64,000 nt of DNA. Origin: Mesorhizobium sp. WSM3860. Lineage in GTDB: Bacteria; Pseudomonadota; Alphaproteobacteria; Rhizobiales; Rhizobiaceae. The notes below the pieces were generated by a model that did not search any database, was not told the DNA's origin, and was given only the letters and a program-made list of their open reading frames with translations. How positions within the stretch are numbered: position 1 is the stretch's first letter; each line of letters starts with the position of its first letter. Location of the stretch: contig NZ_NSGF01000017.1 of NCBI RefSeq assembly GCF_002294995.1, forward strand, positions 1 through 64,000, in the 5' to 3' direction. Shown here one piece after another: positions 1-7,452 of this stretch. A program made the position numbers and the translations under genes.

Positions 1-180
1 TTCCCAGCCAGCATCTTGAATCTGATTTGCAGACCCTTGGGAATCCCTTCGATTCAATCCAAATTCATCCCGCTCTAGTCTTCAACCGGCAGCGCTGCCC
101 CTCATTGCCCTGCCGGGCATTTCTCCCCGTATAGTGACGGGGAGAAAGGGCCGTTTCACCGGTTTGGCCAATCGCCAAGT
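1..180. repeat. Intergenic stretch with palindromic repeat (copy 1 of a family)
   Basis: No gene is visible before 181. Positions 97-147 carry a CCCCTCA-like edge followed by a perfect 11-bp inverted repeat: TTTCTCCCCGT at 120-130, a six-base loop, and ACGGGGAGAAA at 137-147. The same core occurs at 2164-2192, so this looks like one copy of a dispersed palindromic intergenic element. It could also act as a transcription end for the minus-strand gene at 181-828, but there is no T run. Confidence 0.55.
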
Positions 181-828
181 TCACGCCCGCCCGATCATCA
201 CATGCGTCGCATCGGCCGTCGCGACCTGGCTGGTGCAGCGGTAGCCGAGCTTCAGCATGTCCAGTCCGGCGAAAAGCTGCTCGCCGGAGCCGAGCAGGAT
301 CGGCGCGATCGCGAGATGCATCTCGTCCATCAGGTTTTCCTTCAGATATTGCCGGATCGTGGCGACGCCGCCGCCGACCCGCACATCCTTGTCCTTGGCG
401 GCCGCCTTGGCCTGTTCGAGCGCCGAATGGATGCCGTCGGTGACGAAGTAAAACGTCGTGCCGCCTTCCATGACGATCGGCGCTCGCTTGTGATGGGTGA
501 GCACGAAGACCGGCACGTGATAGGGCGGATTATCGCCCCACCAGCCTTTCCAGCTCTCGTCCGGCCATTCGCCGCGGATCGGCCCGAACATGTTGCGGCC
601 GAGGATCCAGGCGCCGACATTCTCGAAGCTGCGCGCCGCGAAGCCGTCATCGACGCCGGTGGTGCCACCATCTTTGCCGATCACCATCTCGCGAAAGGTG
701 CGCGTGCCGATCATCCATTTATGCAGTCCTTCGCCGCCGACGCCGAGCGGGTTTTCGAGAGTCTGATCGGGGCCTGCGCCGTAGCCGTCCAGCGACAGGG
801 TGAAAGCGTTGACGCGCAGCTTGGACAT
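181..828 (-). CDS. Dihydrofolate reductase-like / RibD C-terminal domain protein
   Basis: The protein is about 215 residues and consists of a single RibD-C/DHFR-type fold, as in the YwjB/YyaP-like NAD(P)H-dependent reductases found scattered in bacteria. The N-terminus has the SLDGYGAG strand-turn typical of this family. The middle has a WWGDNPPYH..VFVLTHHKR segment and the C-terminal half has VRVGGGVATIRQYL, the glycine turn expected at the nucleotide site. The frame is open upstream to 921, but the ATG at 828 is chosen because GAGGG lies just before it and the family begins with a short strand. The substrate cannot be told from sequence. It is not the riboflavin-pathway enzyme, since full ribD lies at 11896. 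Confidence 0.8.
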   Translation of the reverse strand: MSKLRVNAFTLSLDGYGAGPDQTLENPLGVGGEGLHKWMIGTRTFREMVIGKDGGTTGVDDGFAARSFENVGAWILGRNMFGPIRGEWPDESWKGWWGDNPPYHVPVFVLTHHKRAPIVMEGGTTFYFVTDGIHSALEQAKAAAKDKDVRVGGGVATIRQYLKENLMDEMHLAIAPILLGSGEQLFAGLDMLKLGYRCTSQVATADATHVMIGRA

Positions 829-973
829 GATGCCCTCGTAAACCGATTGTAATTCGCAAGCAGTTATGAAGTAGCTTAACCGATTGCAAAATGCAAGCGG
901 CATTTTCCGGCGAGCAATCAACTCGTCGGGGGGCGCCCAGTGACGCAGCGAGAATTTAAAATGGCGCCTGGGC

Positions 974-2005
974 CTAGCCCCTCAGCATCTCCGCTACGGT
1001 CGGCGCGAAATAGGTGAGGACACCGTCGCAGCCGGCTCGCTTGAGCGCGAGAAGCGATTCCAGCATCGCCTTTTCGCCGTCGATCCAGCCATTGGCGCTG
1101 GCCGCCTTGATCATCGAATATTCGCCCGACACCTGGTAGGCGAAGGTCGGCATCTGGAACTCGTCCTTCAGCCGGCGGATGATGTCGAGATAGGGCAACC
1201 CCGGCTTCACCATCAGCATGTCGGCGCCTTCGGCCAGATCCTGCTCGGCCTCGCGCACGGCTTCGTCGGAATTGGCGTGGTCGATGTAATAGGTCTTCTT
1301 GTCGCCCTTGAGCAGGCCGGCGGTGCCCACCGCCTCGCGATAGGGGCCGTAGAAGGCGGAGGCGAACTTCGTCGCGTAGGACATGATCGCCACCTCCTGG
1401 AAGCCATTGGCGTCCAGCGCGTCGCGGATCGCACCGATGCGTCCATCCATCATGTCGGACGGCGCGATGATGTCCGCGCCGGCGGCTGCCTGGATGACGG
1501 CGGCGGCCGTGACCTGCTCGACGGTTTCGTCATTGACGATGATGCCGTCGCGCAGGATGCCGTCATGGCCATGGCTGGTGAACGGATCGAGCGCCGCGTC
1601 GGTAATGATGCCGATTTCCGGCACCGCGTCCTTGATGGCGCGAGTGGCCCGATTGATGACATTGTCGGGATCGAGGATATGCGAGCCCGTCTGGTCGCGC
1701 AGCGAAAGCTCGATATTGGGGAAAGTCGCGATCGCCGGGATGCCGAGCTTGGCGGCGCGCTCCGCTTCCTTCACCGCGAGGTCGACCGACAGACGGTAGA
1801 CGTCCGGCATGGCGGCGATCGCCTCGCGCACATTTTCCCCGTCGACGACGAAGATCGGCCAGATCAGATCGTTCACCGAGAGCTGGTTTTCCTGCACCAA
1901 CCGGCGCGACCAGTCGGCCTTGCGCATGCGCCGCAGCCTGCGGCTGCCTGTGATCTCGTCGACGCTGCGGGCGCCGGCAGGCTTTGCGGGGGTGAACTTG
2001 TTCAT
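974..2005 (-). CDS. hemB: Delta-aminolevulinic acid dehydratase (porphobilinogen synthase)
   Basis: HemB condenses two 5-aminolevulinate molecules to porphobilinogen in tetrapyrrole synthesis. The 343-residue protein has full family length. The two active-site lysines are visible in ATKFASAFYG (about residue 213) and MVKPGLPYLD (about residue 267). The metal loop reads DAALDPFTSHGHDG (about 136-149), with Asp where the zinc enzymes have Cys, so this is the magnesium-type enzyme usual in alphaproteobacteria. An in-frame TTG lies two codons upstream (2011), but the AAGAGAG Shine-Dalgarno at 2014-2020 is spaced for the ATG at 2005. It stands alone, with no other heme gene beside it. Confidence 0.97.
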   Translation of the reverse strand: MNKFTPAKPAGARSVDEITGSRRLRRMRKADWSRRLVQENQLSVNDLIWPIFVVDGENVREAIAAMPDVYRLSVDLAVKEAERAAKLGIPAIATFPNIELSLRDQTGSHILDPDNVINRATRAIKDAVPEIGIITDAALDPFTSHGHDGILRDGIIVNDETVEQVTAAAVIQAAAGADIIAPSDMMDGRIGAIRDALDANGFQEVAIMSYATKFASAFYGPYREAVGTAGLLKGDKKTYYIDHANSDEAVREAEQDLAEGADMLMVKPGLPYLDIIRRLKDEFQMPTFAYQVSGEYSMIKAASANGWIDGEKAMLESLLALKRAGCDGVLTYFAPTVAEMLRG

Positions 2006-2097
2006 CGCCAAAACTCTCTTGTCGTCCCGGCTTTTACCATGCGCACCTGCCGCTCACCAATGCGACACGATTGTGCCAGTTCCTTGCTATGTCGGCG

Positions 2098-2220
2098 CTG
2101 CCCCTCACCCTTGTCCTTTCCCCGTGAAGAACGGGGAGGGGATCGCCGGCGCTGGAGCACTTCCCTTCTCCCCGTCTTTCACGGGGAGAAGGTGCCGGCA
2201 GGCCGATGAGGGGCCGCGCC
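2098..2220. repeat. Palindromic intergenic repeat (copy 2)
   Basis: An element of about 115 bp is bounded by CCCCTCA (2101-2107) and its inverse TGAGGGG (2207-2213). Inside is a perfect 12-bp inverted repeat, CCTTCTCCCCGT (2164-2175) and ACGGGGAGAAGG (2181-2192), around a 5-base loop. A second smaller hairpin, CCCCGT/ACGGGG, lies at 2120-2136. The core matches copy 1 near 120-147. Size and structure resemble the mosaic palindromic elements known from rhizobia, but family membership is inferred. Confidence 0.7.
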
Positions 2221-2225
2221 GGCGT

Positions 2226-3041
2226 TTACGGCTGTCCATTTCCCGACAAAATCTGTGCCGCGCCCTTCACAGCCACGCGAAAAGCCTCGTCGAAGCTGAC
2301 GCCGCGCACCTGCCACTGATAGGTCTTGCCGTGTTCGGCCAGCCGCCAGTCGGCGATCCAGCCCAGTTCCTTGTCGCTCCACAAGATGCTGCCGGCGAGC
2401 GCCCGGTCGGCACCCGCCTGCCGGGCGAGCCGGTCGAGCTTTGCCATATCGGCAGTGCGCAGCGCCTTGTCGTCGAGGCCGGCGAGCTGGTCAGCACTTG
2501 GAAAGCTGACATGCATCGAGAGCGGCGCCGTGGCGTTGGCAAAGGACAAGCGCATTGACTCGCCGCGATCCTCGTCGGCCGTCAGCACGAAATGCCGCGC
2601 CCCTTGCTCGGCCGCTATGAAGACGGCGATCAGCGGCCGCTCGCCGCGCCACGGCTTGCTGCCGAGCTGCGCCAGGAGCTTGTCGACTACGGTGGGCTTG
2701 TAGAGGCAGGTGAGATCGTGTGGCCGGTCATGTGTGCCTTGCTCGTCATGGATCGGGACGCCTTCCAGCCGGTCACGGTAGCGGAAGAATTGGACGAAGT
2801 CGGCTGCCTTGTTGCGCAGCGCCAGCATCTCCGGCTTCTGCGTCAGCCGCTGATCGCCTGAAACCTTGACCAGCACCTTGTCCAGGCAATCCTTGAAGCC
2901 GATCTCGCGGTTCGGCTCGCCGGTGCCGGTCACGATCGTCTGCGCCAGGTAGAGTTCGGAGGCTACCTCGGCGGCGGCCGGCGCAACTCCCAGAAAAAGG
3001 AGACCTGCCAATCCAGCAACGAGACGAGAAAACCCAGCCAT
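2226..3041 (-). CDS. DUF2066 domain secreted protein
   Basis: The roughly 271-residue protein starts with an N-terminal hydrophobic segment (GFSRLVAGLAGLLFLG..APAAAE) that looks like a cleavable signal peptide, so it should act in the periplasm. The body carries the DUF2066 pattern: EIGFKDCLDKVLVKVSGD near the start, then YRDR and DRPHDLTCLY. The function of DUF2066 is unknown. The open frame extends to 3083, but the ATG at 3041 places the signal peptide at the start. The gene is divergent from the enoyl-CoA hydratase-family gene at 3210. Confidence 0.8.
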   Translation of the reverse strand: MAGFSRLVAGLAGLLFLGVAPAAAEVASELYLAQTIVTGTGEPNREIGFKDCLDKVLVKVSGDQRLTQKPEMLALRNKAADFVQFFRYRDRLEGVPIHDEQGTHDRPHDLTCLYKPTVVDKLLAQLGSKPWRGERPLIAVFIAAEQGARHFVLTADEDRGESMRLSFANATAPLSMHVSFPSADQLAGLDDKALRTADMAKLDRLARQAGADRALAGSILWSDKELGWIADWRLAEHGKTYQWQVRGVSFDEAFRVAVKGAAQILSGNGQP

Positions 3042-3209
3042 GGCGATTAGCTCGAAATCTGTCGCGCCGCGTGGGCGCAACACTTTGCCGGTTACCTAAC
3101 ACCGGAAGCGGCTGGCCGCCAGCGCGGCGATGCTGCCATTGACGCATCCCTATGCCGCCTTTAGCACTTCAATCCCCCTTGGAAGGGCGGAGAGGAGGAT
3201 TCTCTGGCG

Positions 3210-4253
3210 ATGGATTTTGACGGAGGCGACGAGATTCGCTTCGAGCGTTTAGGCAAGGCGGGCGTCGTCACACTGACGCGGCCGCAGGCACTCAATGCCG
3301 TCACCCATCGCATGGTCAAGGCGCTCGGCAGGGCGCTTGACGCCTGGGAGGGCGATGCCGGCGTCGCCGTCGTCGTCGTCAAGGCTGAGGGCAGGGCATT
3401 TTCCGCCGGCGGCGATATTCTGCACATTTACGAGGCGGGCCGCGCCGGCAAGCCGCCTGTCGACTTCTTCGCCGACGAGTACCGGCTCAATGCCCGCATC
3501 GCCCGCTTCAGCAAACCCTATGTTGCGCTGATCGACGGCATAGTCATGGGTGGCGGCGTCGGTATTTCCTTCCACGGCTCACATCGCGTGCTGACCGAGA
3601 ACGCGCAATTCGCCATGCCGGAAGTCGGCATCGGCTTCTTCCCCGATGTCGGCGCCAGCCATTTGCTGCCCGATCTCGGCGGCAGCTTCGGCATGTATCT
3701 GGGGCTGACGGGAAACCGCATCCGCTATGGAGATGCACTGTGGTCGGGCCTCGCCACCCACGCGATCAAGGCCGAGGACCAGGCAGGGCTGCTTGACGAA
3801 CTGGCGACAAGCGGCGACGCGAACGCGGAGTTGCGCGATTTCTTCATACCCGCAAAACGCGAGACCGAGCCGCAGGATCTGGAATCGATCGTCCGCCATT
3901 TTTCGCAGCCCTCGCTCGCCGATCTCGTTGCCAGCCTGGAACGGGCATCCGCCACCGACGCTTTCGCCGCCAAGACGCTGGCGACGATCAGGACCCGTTC
4001 GCCGACCAGCCTCAACGTCGCCTGGCGCGAGATCAGCGCCGGGTCGACGCTGTCGATGGACGAGTGCATGAAGATGGAGTTCCGCATCCTCAACCGCATG
4101 CTGGCCGGCCACGACTTTTATGAAGGCATCCGCGCTGCCATCATCGACAAGGGTTCGAAGCCGGCATGGTGGCCCGCCAGCCTCGATGCGGTGAGCGCGG
4201 CCGATGTCGACGCGTATTTCGCGCCGCTCGGGGCCGGGGAGCTCGAGCTGTGA
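3210..4253 (+). CDS. Enoyl-CoA hydratase/isomerase family, 3-hydroxyisobutyryl-CoA hydrolase-like
   Basis: This 347-residue crotonase-fold enzyme has the long C-terminal extension of 3-hydroxyisobutyryl-CoA hydrolases, which act in valine breakdown. The oxyanion-hole segments are GRAFSAGGDILHIYE (about residue 57) and GIVMGGGVGISFHGSHRV (about residue 110). MPEVGIGFFPDVGASHLL follows, carrying the acidic residue and FPD signature of the hydrolase branch rather than of simple hydratases. The C-terminal half (EMEFRILNRML..DFYEGIRAAIIDKG) is also typical. Its stop overlaps the GTG start of the next gene, so they are co-transcribed. Exact substrate is not proven. Confidence 0.88.
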   Translation: MDFDGGDEIRFERLGKAGVVTLTRPQALNAVTHRMVKALGRALDAWEGDAGVAVVVVKAEGRAFSAGGDILHIYEAGRAGKPPVDFFADEYRLNARIARFSKPYVALIDGIVMGGGVGISFHGSHRVLTENAQFAMPEVGIGFFPDVGASHLLPDLGGSFGMYLGLTGNRIRYGDALWSGLATHAIKAEDQAGLLDELATSGDANAELRDFFIPAKRETEPQDLESIVRHFSQPSLADLVASLERASATDAFAAKTLATIRTRSPTSLNVAWREISAGSTLSMDECMKMEFRILNRMLAGHDFYEGIRAAIIDKGSKPAWWPASLDAVSAADVDAYFAPLGAGELEL

Positions 4254-4672
4254 GCGAGGTCACCTCCAGGCGTGTGGTGCTGCAGCCCTCGACCACCGAG
4301 ATCATCTTCGCCTGGTTCCAACGGGTCATTGCCGGCTACTGCCTGCTGTTCGGCGTCCTCTACTGGGTCCGGCTGATCGGCATCTATCCGGGCGAGCTCT
4401 GGCGCTTCGATTTGATGCCGGTGCACTGGCAGGTGGCCGCAGCCACGCTTGCCGTTTTCTTTCCTTTCGCCGCCGCGGGCCTTTGGATGCTTGCCTCCTG
4501 GGGGCCGGTGATCTGGTTCATCTGTGCGGCCACCGAGACCGTCATGTATGCCGGCTTTCCCAATCTCTTCGGCCACCGGCTGCTGATCGTCGTCTCGCAT
4601 GCCTGCGTGGCGCTGCTCTACATCGTCTTCCGCGTGGTCATCTGGCTGCAGAAGCGCCAGCTCAGGCAATAG
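4250..4672 (+). CDS. Small membrane protein, DUF6163-like
   Basis: The 140-residue protein has four hydrophobic segments, roughly at WFQRVIAGYCLLFGVLYWV, VAAATLAVFFPFAAAGLWML, VIWFICAATETVMYA and LLIVVSHACVALLYIVFR, so it sits in the inner membrane. The GTG at 4250 overlaps the stop of the upstream hydrolase, and the reading frame upstream of it is only that gene's shadow. In Rhizobiales a protein of this kind commonly precedes ldtR; I recognise it as DUF6163-like from memory. No catalytic motif is visible and its role is unknown. Confidence 0.75.
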   Translation: MSEVTSRRVVLQPSTTEIIFAWFQRVIAGYCLLFGVLYWVRLIGIYPGELWRFDLMPVHWQVAAATLAVFFPFAAAGLWMLASWGPVIWFICAATETVMYAGFPNLFGHRLLIVVSHACVALLYIVFRVVIWLQKRQLRQ

Positions 4673-4911
4673 CTTGCCGGGCGGCGTCAGGAACCTAGAT
4701 ACGGGGTCGGCGACCGCCGCAAAACCGTTGGCTAAATCTTTAGGTTAATTGTTCTTGCTCGCATGACCGTTCGTTAAGCCTCTTTCGAAACCTCTTACCG
4801 GTAAGCTCTTGTTAGCCCTGGCGTTTAAGTCGAATTTTATGAGTATTCGATAGTGTCGCGATCAAGGTGAAGAACAAAAAATCACCGGGCGACAAACGAG
4901 AGGCAAAGACA
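4673..4911. promoter_or_regulatory. Upstream region of ldtR with 12-bp palindrome
   Basis: This 239-bp gap carries no gene. A perfect 12-bp palindrome, CTTACCGGTAAG, lies at 4794-4805, about 110 bp before the ldtR start. MarR-fold regulators such as LdtR usually bind palindromes and often control themselves, so this is a candidate operator. That link is inference only. Confidence 0.35.
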
Positions 4912-5427
4912 ATGATCAATTCGCGTCCGGCGGCGAAGACCGCCAACGTTTCCGACGATCGCCGCGAGGCGATCCGTTCGCTGTACATGGAATCGCTGCA
5001 GCTGGTGGAGCGTCTGCATCGCCGTCTGCTTGACGTGATCAAGGACGAGTTCGACCGCAACGGCCGCTCCGACATCAACGCCATCCAGGCGCTGCTGCTG
5101 TTCAACATCGGCAATTCGGAACTGACCGCCGGCGAGCTGCGCTCGCGCGGTTATTATCTCGGCTCGAACGTCTCTTATAATCTGAAGAAGCTGGTCGACC
5201 TTGGCTTCATCAACCACCAGCGCTCGCGCATCGACCGCCGCTCGGTCCGCGTCTCGCTGACGCCGAAGGGCAACGAGGTGGCCGAGGTCGTCGCCGGCCT
5301 ATACGAGCGTCATGTCGGCTCGATCGAGGCGGTCGGCGGCATCAACACCGACGAGTTCAAGCAGATGAACCGCGCGCTCCAGCGTCTGGATCGCTTCTGG
5401 AACGACACGATCGCTTACCGGATGTAA
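4912..5427 (+). CDS. ldtR: MarR-family winged-helix regulator LdtR
   Basis: LdtR is the regulator of the L,D-transpeptidase gene ldtP, described in Liberibacter and Sinorhizobium, where it links cell-wall remodelling to stress tolerance. The 171-residue protein has a dimerisation helix (RSLYMESLQLVERLHRRLLDV) and a winged-helix unit: ELTAGELRSRGYYLGSNVSYNLKKLVDLGFI is the recognition region and RRSVRVSLTPKG is the wing. The ATG at 4912 is preferred over an in-frame GTG at 4867 because GAGAGG lies at 4898-4903. Its target ldtP lies downstream on the same strand, separated by 618 bp. Confidence 0.9.
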   Translation: MINSRPAAKTANVSDDRREAIRSLYMESLQLVERLHRRLLDVIKDEFDRNGRSDINAIQALLLFNIGNSELTAGELRSRGYYLGSNVSYNLKKLVDLGFINHQRSRIDRRSVRVSLTPKGNEVAEVVAGLYERHVGSIEAVGGINTDEFKQMNRALQRLDRFWNDTIAYRM

Positions 5428-6045
5428 GCGCATTCGAAATTTGAGACAACGAGGCCGCGCCGAAGGAGCGCGGCGCGGGGGAAATGAGCAATGGGGCCGG
5501 TGCTGGAAGGTGCCGGTTCTTTTCCTTTGCGAAAGCGGGGCGGCAGCAGGGCGCTTGACCGCCGAGCAGAGCGCGTGGAAGCTCTGGGGGCGCACTCCCG
5601 CCGGAAGCCCGACGGACTATCAGATCACCGGCACTGACGACAACGTGATGCTGGATGGGTCGGGACCTCGGGCTACGACTACACGCTGGAGCAGTTCAAA
5701 GCCCTCTGCCCGAACCGGGTGAAATAGGCGCAAACCGAGGGTCACGGCGGGCATCTGGTGAACCCGCCGCTGCCGGCGATGCCAAAAAGCCTCGGTCCCA
5801 TTTTTGATCATCTCGCCGGGGGCAAATCGCGGGCCAAGGTCACGTTGCCGCCATAATCGCAGTGAAAGCGAGAATGCGGGTGATGCTGCGGCCGTGGCCC
5901 TGCGCTCATTGGACCCGGCGCTGCGGCCGCGCGTTTCTGGCGGCCGAGCGTGCGGGACATGGTTGGCTAATTGTTAAGATTGCCGACCCTAGAGTGCGGG
6001 CGACCCGCCAGCAGAGCGAACTGAGCGAGATTAGATACAGCTAAA
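5428..6045 (+). pseudogene. 618-bp gap with frameshifted and stop-interrupted coding remnants
   Basis: No intact gene is seen. At 5560-5660 one frame reads LWGRTPAGSPTDYQITGTD.. and continues to a DNVMLDG segment, then a single-base shift near 5655-5665 moves the sense to another frame reading GTSGYDYTLEQFKALCPN. A TAG at about 5725 follows. The same frame then continues with GHGGHLVNPPLPAMPKSLG and ends in KVTLPP with a TAA near 5854. The protein-like composition in consecutive frames suggests a decayed gene or genes. I cannot name the parent family. The last part could be the tail of an oxidoreductase, but that is a guess. The ldtP promoter must also lie here. Confidence 0.4.
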
Positions 6046-7314
6046 ATGTCTGGAACGTCCATGAGAACCAGCCGCCGTTTCTTCCTGACCGGAGCCTCCG
6101 CGCTCGCCGCCGCCGTCGTCGCCGGCCATGCCAGCGCGCAGGATGTGATCGGCGACATCCTGAAATCCTCGACCCGCGGCAATTGGGACGACCAGTTCGA
6201 CGCCCGTGCCAGCGAGACCGGCAAGGTTGCCTCGACGCTGCCGATCTTCAGCCTGCAGACCGTAGCCTTCACCGAGCAGGCGGTGGCCCAGTACCAGGGC
6301 ATTGTCAGCCAGGGCGGCTGGGAGCAGGTTCCGGCGACCAAGAAATTGCAGCTCGGCGTCGACGATCCGGATGTCGTGCCGCTGCGCAAGCGGCTGATGG
6401 CCTCTGGCGACCTGTCGCAGAGCGCCGGCATTTCGACGGCGTTCGATTCCTATGTCGACTCGGCGGTCAAGCGCTTCCAGCTCCGTCACGGCCTGCCGGC
6501 CGACGGCTCCATGGGCAAATACACCTATACGGCGATGAACGTGCCGGCGCCGATCCGCCTCGGCCAACTGCAGACCAATCTGCAGCGGCTGCGCGAGAAG
6601 GCGGGCACGCTCGGCGACCGCTATGTGCTGGTCGATATTCCGGCGGCGCAGGTGGAAGCCGTCGAGCATGACCGCGTCGTGCTGCGCCACACCGCGATCG
6701 TCGGCAAGATCGACCGCCAGACGCCGATCGTGAATTCCAAGATCAACGAGATCATCGTCAATCCTTACTGGAACGCGCCGGTCTCGATCGTACGCAAGGA
6801 TATCATTCCGCTGATGCGGAAGGACCCGAACTACCTCAAGGACAGCCACATCCGGCTGTTCGCGCCTGACGGCAGCGAGGTCGATCCGATGACCGTCGAC
6901 TGGTCGACGGACGATGCCGCGAAGTACCGCTTTCGCCAGGATCCCGGCGCCGGCAACGCCATGGCCTCGGTCAAGATCAACTTCCCGAGCCCGGACGGCG
7001 TCTACATGCACGACACGCCGCAGCAGAGCCTGTTCGGCAAGCTGATGCGCTTCGATTCCTCCGGCTGCGTGCGCGTCCAGAATGTGCGCGACCTCGTCAC
7101 CTGGATCCTGCGCGACACGCCAGGCTGGGACCGCCAGCATTTCGAGGCGACGATCAAGACTGGCGAGAATACGCCGGTTCAGGTCGTCAACCCGGTGCCG
7201 GTCCACTTCCTCTATCTGTCGGCATGGTCGACCGGACCCGGCGTCGTGCAGTTCCGCGACGACATTTACGGCCTCGACGGCAACAGCGAGCTGCAGATTA
7301 CTTCTGCGCTGTAA
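6046..7314 (+). CDS. ldtP: L,D-transpeptidase LdtP (YkuD domain, murein remodelling)
   Basis: The enzyme forms or exchanges cross-links in peptidoglycan in the periplasm. The 422-residue protein begins with a twin-Arg-like start (RTSRRFFLTGASALAAAVVA) for export. A peptidoglycan-binding repeat follows at about 145-165 (DSAVKRFQLRHGLPADGSMG), then the YkuD domain from about residue 200. The catalytic block is HDTPQQSLFG..FDSSGCVRVQN, with the nucleophilic Cys and its His in place. The pattern matches the YcbB/LdtP group. An ATG at 6061 is an alternative start, since no strong ribosome site precedes 6046. LdtR, encoded just upstream, is the expected regulator. Confidence 0.92.
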   Translation: MSGTSMRTSRRFFLTGASALAAAVVAGHASAQDVIGDILKSSTRGNWDDQFDARASETGKVASTLPIFSLQTVAFTEQAVAQYQGIVSQGGWEQVPATKKLQLGVDDPDVVPLRKRLMASGDLSQSAGISTAFDSYVDSAVKRFQLRHGLPADGSMGKYTYTAMNVPAPIRLGQLQTNLQRLREKAGTLGDRYVLVDIPAAQVEAVEHDRVVLRHTAIVGKIDRQTPIVNSKINEIIVNPYWNAPVSIVRKDIIPLMRKDPNYLKDSHIRLFAPDGSEVDPMTVDWSTDDAAKYRFRQDPGAGNAMASVKINFPSPDGVYMHDTPQQSLFGKLMRFDSSGCVRVQNVRDLVTWILRDTPGWDRQHFEATIKTGENTPVQVVNPVPVHFLYLSAWSTGPGVVQFRDDIYGLDGNSELQITSAL

Positions 7315-7333
7315 GCGATTGACATAAATCGCG

Positions 7334-7365
7334 AAAAAGCCGCTCTTGGAGCGGCTTTTTTGTTT
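7334..7365 (+). terminator. Rho-independent terminator after ldtP
   Basis: GCCGCTC (7339-7345), loop TTG and GAGCGGC (7349-7355) are followed by a T-rich tail TTTTTTGTTT. A run of A before the stem would extend the pairing. Confidence 0.9.
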
Positions 7366-7452
7366 GCCTGTCGCCCAAAAGTGCGCAGCGGCTTTGGCAG
7401 AACCGCATGCGTCGAATTGAGACTTAAAAGCGCGAACAGCCGGAATCGCATC

